NCBI GenBank assembly: GCA_947259685.1
Contig: CAMYNC010000054.1
Location: 1-22,963 of the forward strand
Direction: 5' to 3'
DNA: 22,963 bases
Source: an uncultured Desulfuromonadales bacterium
GTDB lineage: Bacteria > Desulfobacterota > Desulfuromonadia > Desulfuromonadales > Geopsychrobacteraceae
Part shown: one piece after another, positions 17,970 through 22,963 of the stretch
How positions within the stretch are numbered: the first letter of the stretch is position 1
Layout of the letters: every line of letters begins with the position of its first letter
Notes under the pieces: generated by a model
What the model saw: the letters and a program-made list of their open reading frames with translations, nothing else
The model's database searches: none
What the model was told of the DNA's origin: nothing
Translations under genes and position numbers: made by a program

Positions 17970-19843
17970 AAGCCTCCCAGCTCCCTAGCTTGGTAGCGAC
18001 AGTCATTTTCCGACCGCTCTCCTCCTGTGGGTTGCTTGACAACAGCAGAACATTTACCTGCAGCAAAAATTGCGGCAGCATGATTTAAACCGCCAACTCT
18101 ACTGAAACTGACCGGAAACAGAATCCGAAACCTGGTGCCGATCCCAACCTTGCTGTCAACCTGCAGTTCGCCACCGTGCTGTTCAACGATCTGCCGCACA
18201 ATGTATAAACCCAGACCGGTCCCCTTACCAGCGTCCTTGGTGGTAAAAAACGGCTCGAAAACCTTTTCCAGCTGCTCCGAAGAGATTCCGGTTCCGGTAT
18301 CTTCTATGTCAAAAAAGACCCGCCCGTCTTCGGCTAGCGCACTGCGTAAAGTTAAAGTGCCTTTACGCCCCATGGCGTGCACAGCATTGATCTGCAAATT
18401 GCGCATCAGCTGCTCAAGCTGATGCGGATCGCCAGCAATCAGCGGAAGGTCGGTGGAAAAATCCTGAACCAGAGTTAAATATTTGGTGACGCCACTCATT
18501 TGCAGCAGATCGGTCACCTGCGCAAAGACCTGGTTCAGGTCAAGTGGCCCGAACTTGGGGGGTTGGGGTTTGTTGCCGATGCCGAGCAGGTTATTCGCAT
18601 GCAGGCGTAACTGTTCTGCCTGCCTGAGCATGGTGGCGGCACATTTGTCGACGAATGCCGCATCCCCGGAGCGGCCATGCAGCAACTGACCATAGCCGTA
18701 AAGCCCACTGATGGCATTGTTGATTTCATGGCCGATGCTGCTGGCAATGACTGAAATTCCGGAGAGTTTCTCGGCTTCGAGAGCTTTTTCCTGCATGACT
18801 TGTCGCTCGGTTTCATCGCGCAGAATCGCAGTAACAATCCGCGCATCAGCGTCACCGGAAACAGCAAAGGTCAGCGCCAATGGAAAAGATTCCCCATTGG
18901 CCCGACGACCCTGCCAGTTCAGTAATTCGCCATCCCGGCTACCGCCCTGAGCAAAAAAATCTTGCAGCGCACTTTTGGTCTGCGGTTGCTTCTCTTCCGG
19001 CATCAGTTGACCAAGTGGCATCTCGATCATATCCTCCGCAAGATAACCGAAAATTCGCTGTGCTGCTGAGTTGCAAAGCACAATCCTGCCCTGCTGATCG
19101 ACCGCCAGAATGCCGTCCTGGGCTGAACCGATCAGATTGCGGTACTTAGCTTCAGATTCAAGCAGACCGATACGTTGCCGCTCGATCTTCCGGGTGGCAC
19201 GAAAAACCAGAGAGAATAAGGCCAGGTAGAGCAGACCGAAACTGCTGAAAATAATGCACCAGACGATTCGTTGCTGATGGTTGAACTCAGCATAGAGGGG
19301 GTCCATGTTGCGATAGACTTCAAAAATAATGTCAATGCCAGGACTACCCGGAAAGGTGATCGGCACATAGAGTTCCAGCAACCGCTTGCCGTGGTTATCG
19401 CTTTCCAACTCATGCTCGCTCTCGGTGCGTTCATGCCCTTTCCAGGTCATTTCGACGACTTCACCACCGCGAGAGAGGACCTCTTCAATGCCATGATTAT
19501 CGGCATAACGACGCCCGACCATCTCTGGCATGTCGGCCCAGATAACCTGATAATCCGGACTCCAAACTTTAATGCGTTCGATATTGTGGCCCAGACTCAG
19601 ACGGGATATTTTTGCCGCGAAGGCGTGGTAGGCGTCCCCCTGCAAAGGAGTACGTAATTCATCGGGATGCAGTTCTTTGATAACTTCACCCCTGATCACC
19701 GCTGAAGTCATTTCTTCAGCATGCTTGATCAGGTTCTTTTCCATCAGGAAGTTGATGGCCAGGTTCAGCATGATCCCAAGCAGGATCAACATCAGCAGGC
19801 AGATCAGAGAAAACTTCTGCAGCAGACTGAATTTGCGGATCAT
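17966..19843 (-). CDS. PAS-domain membrane sensor histidine kinase
   Basis: A 625-residue sensor kinase. Membrane helices at about 11-33 and 193-215 enclose a periplasmic sensor region of about 160 residues without a CxxCH motif. A PAS domain follows (about 233-348: YRNLIGSAQDGILAVDQQGRIV), then the kinase core: His372 in SIGHEINNAISG, N-box MRNLQINAVHAM (480-491), G1 DTGTG (515-519), FEPFFTT (529-535) and G2 GKGTGLGL (539-546). The core ends near residue 579. The last 46 residues (SRVGGLNHAAAIF... to ELGGL) match nothing I know and span the ribosome site of the next gene. The ATG at 19843 has a GAGGTG Shine-Dalgarno. It is translationally coupled to the hybrid kinase downstream, which may relay or compete for its phosphate. 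No DNA-binding partner is in the window. Confidence 0.92.
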   Translation of the reverse strand: MIRKFSLLQKFSLICLLMLILLGIMLNLAINFLMEKNLIKHAEEMTSAVIRGEVIKELHPDELRTPLQGDAYHAFAAKISRLSLGHNIERIKVWSPDYQVIWADMPEMVGRRYADNHGIEEVLSRGGEVVEMTWKGHERTESEHELESDNHGKRLLELYVPITFPGSPGIDIIFEVYRNMDPLYAEFNHQQRIVWCIIFSSFGLLYLALFSLVFRATRKIERQRIGLLESEAKYRNLIGSAQDGILAVDQQGRIVLCNSAAQRIFGYLAEDMIEMPLGQLMPEEKQPQTKSALQDFFAQGGSRDGELLNWQGRRANGESFPLALTFAVSGDADARIVTAILRDETERQVMQEKALEAEKLSGISVIASSIGHEINNAISGLYGYGQLLHGRSGDAAFVDKCAATMLRQAEQLRLHANNLLGIGNKPQPPKFGPLDLNQVFAQVTDLLQMSGVTKYLTLVQDFSTDLPLIAGDPHQLEQLMRNLQINAVHAMGRKGTLTLRSALAEDGRVFFDIEDTGTGISSEQLEKVFEPFFTTKDAGKGTGLGLYIVRQIVEQHGGELQVDSKVGIGTRFRILFPVSFSRVGGLNHAAAIFAAGKCSAVVKQPTGGERSENDCRYQARELGGL

Positions 19844-19896
19844 TTACACCTCATGGCATAGGCCGTCTCCTCCCTGGTTCACTACATTTCAATTCA

Positions 19897-20058
19897 TCAA
19901 AAAAATCGCAACAGATTGCGGATTTCATCTTTAATCCGCTGGATCGTACCATGCAGCCGCCCCAGCTCTCTGGCCCTCTGCGGCAGACTGCGAAATCCGA
20001 ACAACAGGCCGACCAGCAGGGCCAGCATCAGCAGCTCCCAAATACCAAAACCGAACAT
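19897..20058 (-). CDS. TatA/TatB-like small membrane protein (53 aa)
   Basis: A 53-residue frame beginning MFGFGIWELLMLALLVGLLF and ending in a TGA at 19899-19897. It has the TatA/TatB plan: a very short periplasmic start, one membrane helix (about 6-20), the hinge FGFRSLPQRARELGRL (20-35), where family members usually have FGP..LP..(A/R).LG, then a charged amphipathic helix (IQRIKDEIRNLL). Phe replaces the usual hinge proline. The ATG shares one base with the selD stop (TAATG) and GGAG sits 9 bases upstream, so translation is coupled to selD. TatA and TatB form the twin-arginine pore that exports folded proteins, including many selenoenzyme complexes such as formate dehydrogenases. A true Tat role here is an inference from residues and context. 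Confidence 0.75.
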   Translation of the reverse strand: MFGFGIWELLMLALLVGLLFGFRSLPQRARELGRLHGTIQRIKDEIRNLLRFF

Positions 20059-21107
20059 TATGCCGACTCCAACTGCAGACGACCGACGGTTTCTGCAGTG
20101 ACTTCACCGATCAGGGTTGCGGTCACTTGACGCGCTGTCAACGCCTGGCAAAGGCGGTTGCAGCGCTCCGACGCGACCGCAATCAGCAGTCCTCCCGAAG
20201 TCTGCGGATCGCAGAGCAGATCCAGTTGCAATGGGTCACACGCCTCCCTGCCATCAACGCGGTCGAAATAGTAGTCGCGATTGCGGTGGGCCCCTTCCGG
20301 GATCAGGCCGATTGCCGCCATTTCCAGGGCCTGGGGATAGGCCGGCAAATCTGCCAGCCGGAACCGCAGGCCAACCTGGCTGGCCTGGGCCAGTTCCAAG
20401 GCATGCCCGACCAGCCCGAACCCGGTAATATCGGTACAGGCGGAAACCCCTACCTCCAGCATGGCTTCTGCAGCCGCCTGATTCAGGCTGATCATGCCTT
20501 CAATCGCGGCACTGATTTCCGCCTCACTGACAACCTCCCCTTTCAAAGCGGTGGCCAGGATACCGGTACCGAGCGGTTTGGTCAGGATCAGCTGATCTCC
20601 GGGCTGGCAGCCGCAAGTCGTGACCATTCTTCCAGGATCGACCAGGCCGGTCACCGACAGACCGTATTTCGGTTCATCATCCTCAATGGAATGCCCCCCG
20701 GCGATCACGGCACCTGCGGCAGCAACCCGTTCGGCACCACCCGCAAGGATCTGCTGCAAAACCTCGGAGCCGAGTTGAGCAAGCGGAAAGGCCACCAGGT
20801 TCAGAGCAGTGATTGGCCGCGCACCGATAGCAAAAATATCGGACAGCGAATTTGCGGCAGCGATCTGACCATACCGGTAGGGATCATCTACCACCGGAGT
20901 AAAGAAGTCGACCGATTGCACCAAGGCCTGATGTTCATCGAGACGGTAGATGGCGGCATCGGCAAAAGGAATCTGCTGCGACAACAATTGCGGGCAGTCA
21001 GTTTTGGGGAGCTGACTCAGCACCTGAGTCAGGGTCGCGGGACCGATTTTGGCCGCTCACCCGGAACTGCGTGACAATGCGGTCAACCGCAGCGGTTTAT
21101 CCGTCAT
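20058..21107 (-). CDS. selD: Selenophosphate synthase, selenocysteine-containing
   Basis: SelD makes selenophosphate from selenide and ATP, the selenium donor for selenocysteine synthesis. The complete gene runs from ATG 21107 (AAGGAGAG Shine-Dalgarno at 21120-21113) to TAA 20060-20058: 349 codons, close to E. coli SelD (347). Codon 17 is an in-frame TGA (21059-21057), giving SSGUAAKIGPATL. This is the catalytic Sec/Cys17 position, and Lys20 is kept as well, so readthrough is expected. A caller that treats TGA as stop would start at the GTG at 21023 and lose the active site. Later motifs include QSVDFFTPVVDDPYRYGQIAAANSLSDIFAIGARP and GGHSIEDDEPKYGLSVTG, with the nucleotide-binding Asp residues. 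Downstream of selB; the TatA-like gene overlaps its stop by one base. Confidence 0.96.
21012..21059 (-). promoter_or_regulatory. Selenocysteine UGA codon and candidate SECIS hairpin of selD
   Basis: TGA at 21059-21057 is followed on the minus strand by a perfect 9-bp stem CTGACTCAG/CTGAGTCAG with loop GTG (21032-21012). The loop begins 33 bases after the TGA, within the range I recall for bacterial SECIS elements, and contains the G and U that SelB usually reads. A weaker alternative hairpin (GCGGCC / GGTCCCGC around AAAATC) lies directly after the TGA. Confidence 0.65.
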
Positions 21108-21138
21108 CGGCTCTCTCCTTTTTCAATTTCACTCATTA

Positions 21139-21310
21139 TTTAAATCTGAATCAGTGGATATAAGGTGGATGAAGAGTGCAAGTGCTTGGATTGAATGAGT
21201 GATTCAAAAATCTGAGCTACACCCAAAGGTTCAGCGGTGATTTTTGGAGCGCACAGACAATTCAATGGTTTGCGCTATTCGCCACCGGATATTCACTGAT
21301 TCAGGTTAAA
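21139..21310. repeat. Long imperfect palindrome between selB and selD
   Basis: Arms 21139-21210 and 21241-21310 are inverted copies. By hand alignment 51 of 72 columns match, with 2 one-base gaps, the best block being 10 identical bases (TGAATCAGTG). The 30-base centre is unpaired. The region is AT-richer than the flanking genes and has no open frame of interest. It resembles a decayed MITE or a structured RNA. All 8 transition differences between the arms leave G-U pairs if the plus strand is transcribed. The rest of the 245-base gap holds the selD ribosome site and no clear promoter. Confidence 0.7.
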
Positions 21311-21352
21311 GCCAATAAGCTGGCCGATTCCGTGAAAGCACTGCAAGCAGGC

Positions 21353-22963
21353 TTACTCCGGCAGTTGCCAGGGGACCCGCTCTTCGCCGGTACGACGTGT
21401 GTATTTGCAACTGTCAAAGAACTCCAGCAGCGCCTGGGTCAGCTTCCGACCACTGCCAAGACGATCACGGAACTGGGCCAGGGTCAGGCTCCCTTGGTCG
21501 GCAAACAGCTCAACAAGAAGCTGTTCAGCGCGCTGGTAACTCAACATATGCAAATAACTTTCCTGGTTTAGTTTTTTTAATTTTTTTTCTTCAACCAGAT
21601 AGGAAAAATAGAGTTCCGCGTCAAGCCCGTCAAGACCAAGCTGGCTAAGGGTTTCATTGCAATTTTTTACCGCAAAGCCCTGCTCCTGATAGTGGCGATC
21701 CAGCTTCTCTAAAATCTGCAGTTCTTTTGGTGTTGGCTGGGGCTGCCAATCCGGGGTGGCCAGGAGGTCGCCCCGGGCGACAATATCGCCAGCGCTGGCG
21801 GCCCGCTCAAGGAGAACATCGAAGCCCTTCGGGGCCAGCTGACCGCTGAGCTGAGATTGCAGGGTCGCGCGCGGGATTCCGTGCCGCAACGGATGGCGCC
21901 GCTGGTATTCGGCGACCAATTGCGGCAATTGCAACAGCCAGCTGCGGATCCGCTCGGCCAGCAACCACTGGTCACCAAGCTGCTCAACCTGGCCGGCTGC
22001 CTGCAGCTGCTCCAACCCCTGCTGCAACTGCTCCCGACCGGTGCCGGTCTGCTTTTCCAGCTCGCGCAATTTGGCCAGCCCCATTTCATCGAGTTTTTGC
22101 AACCAGAAGCCGAGATCGCCGGAGGCGAGATCCTGCAAGCGCTGGGTGACTTCACTGCGGAAGCGGCGGTGCTTCTGCGGCTCGGCATCGATGACCGTCC
22201 CGCCACCAATGGTCGCCATCGGCGAATAGGAGCGGATGATAAACCGATCGCCACGATGGGCCAGCAGCGGTTGCTCCAGGACCAGCTGCACCAATGCCTC
22301 CTCGCCCGGTTCCAGCTCCTCGCGATCCAGCAGAACCACGCGGCCGACGCTGCGAGCCGTACCCAAGTGAAAATGGACCGGATCGCGAAACTTCACTGGC
22401 CGGGCGGCCTCGGCCAGTAGTTGCAAGCGAGCATCCAGGCGCTCGGTGGCCCGGAACAGGCCAGGCGTACCGATCACCGAACCACGCGGGACCTGCTCCC
22501 GTGATACCCCGGAAAGATTCAAAGCGGCCCGCTGCCCAGCCGATGCGACTTCCACCGGGGCGCCATGCACCTGAACTTCACGCACCCGCGCCAGCACCGC
22601 TGCCGGGAGCAGTTCCAAGGTATCTCCGCTACGGACCGAACCGCTGTTCAAGGTTCCGGTGACCACGGTGCCGAACCCGCTGATGCTGAAACAGCGGTCG
22701 ATCGGCAGGCGCACCGCGCCGCTGGCATCGCGCGCCGGGACCTGCTGCAGCTGCTGCCTGATGCACTCCTGCAGACCGTCGAGACCGGAACCGGTCAGAG
22801 CGGACACCCGGCAGCAGGGAGCCTTTTCCAGGAAACTTCCGGCGACCTGTTCGCGGACCTCTTCCTCAACAATATCGAGCCACTCCTCTTCCACCAGATC
22901 GGCTTTGGAGAGCACCAGAATGCCGCGCTGCAGTTGCAGCAGCTGCATAATCTGCAGGTGCTC
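21353..22963 (-). CDS. selB: Selenocysteine-specific elongation factor SelB (N-terminus outside window)
   Basis: SelB is an EF-Tu-like GTPase that carries selenocysteyl-tRNA(Sec) to UGA codons marked by a SECIS hairpin. The window holds the C-terminal 536 residues; about 90-100 residues with the G1-G3 motifs lie beyond the right edge. The visible part starts EHLQIMQLL, then the G4 motif SKAD (19-22) and G5 SAL (54-56). Beta-barrel domains II and III follow (RLPIDRCFSISGFGTVVTGTL and HRGDRFIIRSYSPMATIGGGTVID). The remaining roughly 280 residues are winged-helix repeats that bind mRNA, ending LTQALLEFFDSCKYTRRTGEERVPWQLPE, the typical SelB tail. The frame is open to the window end. selD follows after 245 bases. 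Confidence 0.97.
   Translation of the reverse strand, partial: EHLQIMQLLQLQRGILVLSKADLVEEEWLDIVEEEVREQVAGSFLEKAPCCRVSALTGSGLDGLQECIRQQLQQVPARDASGAVRLPIDRCFSISGFGTVVTGTLNSGSVRSGDTLELLPAAVLARVREVQVHGAPVEVASAGQRAALNLSGVSREQVPRGSVIGTPGLFRATERLDARLQLLAEAARPVKFRDPVHFHLGTARSVGRVVLLDREELEPGEEALVQLVLEQPLLAHRGDRFIIRSYSPMATIGGGTVIDAEPQKHRRFRSEVTQRLQDLASGDLGFWLQKLDEMGLAKLRELEKQTGTGREQLQQGLEQLQAAGQVEQLGDQWLLAERIRSWLLQLPQLVAEYQRRHPLRHGIPRATLQSQLSGQLAPKGFDVLLERAASAGDIVARGDLLATPDWQPQPTPKELQILEKLDRHYQEQGFAVKNCNETLSQLGLDGLDAELYFSYLVEEKKLKKLNQESYLHMLSYQRAEQLLVELFADQGSLTLAQFRDRLGSGRKLTQALLEFFDSCKYTRRTGEERVPWQLPE

Noticed and set aside
20127..21074. 315-codon plus-strand frame opposite selD
   Set aside because: It is a shadow of selD codon structure: the translation is low-complexity with no domain, whereas the minus strand encodes an unmistakable SelD.
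21108..21352. tRNA-Sec (selC) in the selB-selD spacer
   Set aside because: No acceptor stem, anticodon TCA arm or CCA end in a cloverleaf arrangement could be found; the gap is dominated by the palindrome.

Overview
The window looks like chromosomal DNA of a Desulfuromonadales-type bacterium (Desulfuromonas, Pelobacter or Geobacter relatives). This is an inference. It rests on moderately GC-rich Gram-negative coding sequence, a selenocysteine system with a selenoprotein SelD, a c-type-heme sensor kinase, and the recN/nadK/rarA next to rodA-mrdA-mreDCB arrangement. No database search was possible. Coding density is high and no gene-free stretch exceeds 300 bases. The longest gaps are 13320-13567 (terminator plus candidate promoter) and 21108-21352 (long imperfect palindrome).

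Left part (1-4814). On the minus strand lie nadK (NAD kinase), recN (DNA repair ATPase) and the 5' part of a GNAT acetyltransferase resembling N-acetylglutamate synthase. Diverging on the plus strand are rarA (replication-fork AAA+ ATPase) and, overlapping it by 4 bases, a YidD-family gene with an unusual export signal.

Cell-shape operon (4824-10274, minus). The order of transcription is mreB, mreC, mreD, mrdA (PBP2), rodA: the elongasome that builds lateral peptidoglycan. A hairpin followed by a T-rich tract sits between mreB and mreC and would let mreB be made in excess.

Centre (10479-15742, plus). A PpiD-like periplasmic folding factor and purC form an operon closed by a strong intrinsic terminator. 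They are followed by a 724-residue membrane protein that joins two membrane helices, a PAS-like region and a degenerate histidine-kinase core to a complete DEDDh 3'-5' exonuclease domain.

Right part (15761-22963, minus). selB (truncated by the window edge) is followed by selD, whose codon 17 is an in-frame TGA (selenocysteine). A 53-residue TatA/TatB-like protein too small for routine ORF calling starts on the last base of selD. Two translationally coupled membrane sensor kinases come next; the second carries a periplasmic CxxCH heme-attachment motif and a C-terminal receiver. Together these genes suggest selenoprotein synthesis, possible Tat export and redox sensing on one strand, but co-transcription is unproven.

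Two different palindromic elements of about 165-170 bp, one between selB and selD and one after the hybrid kinase, interrupt this region. The second supplies the kinase's stop codon.
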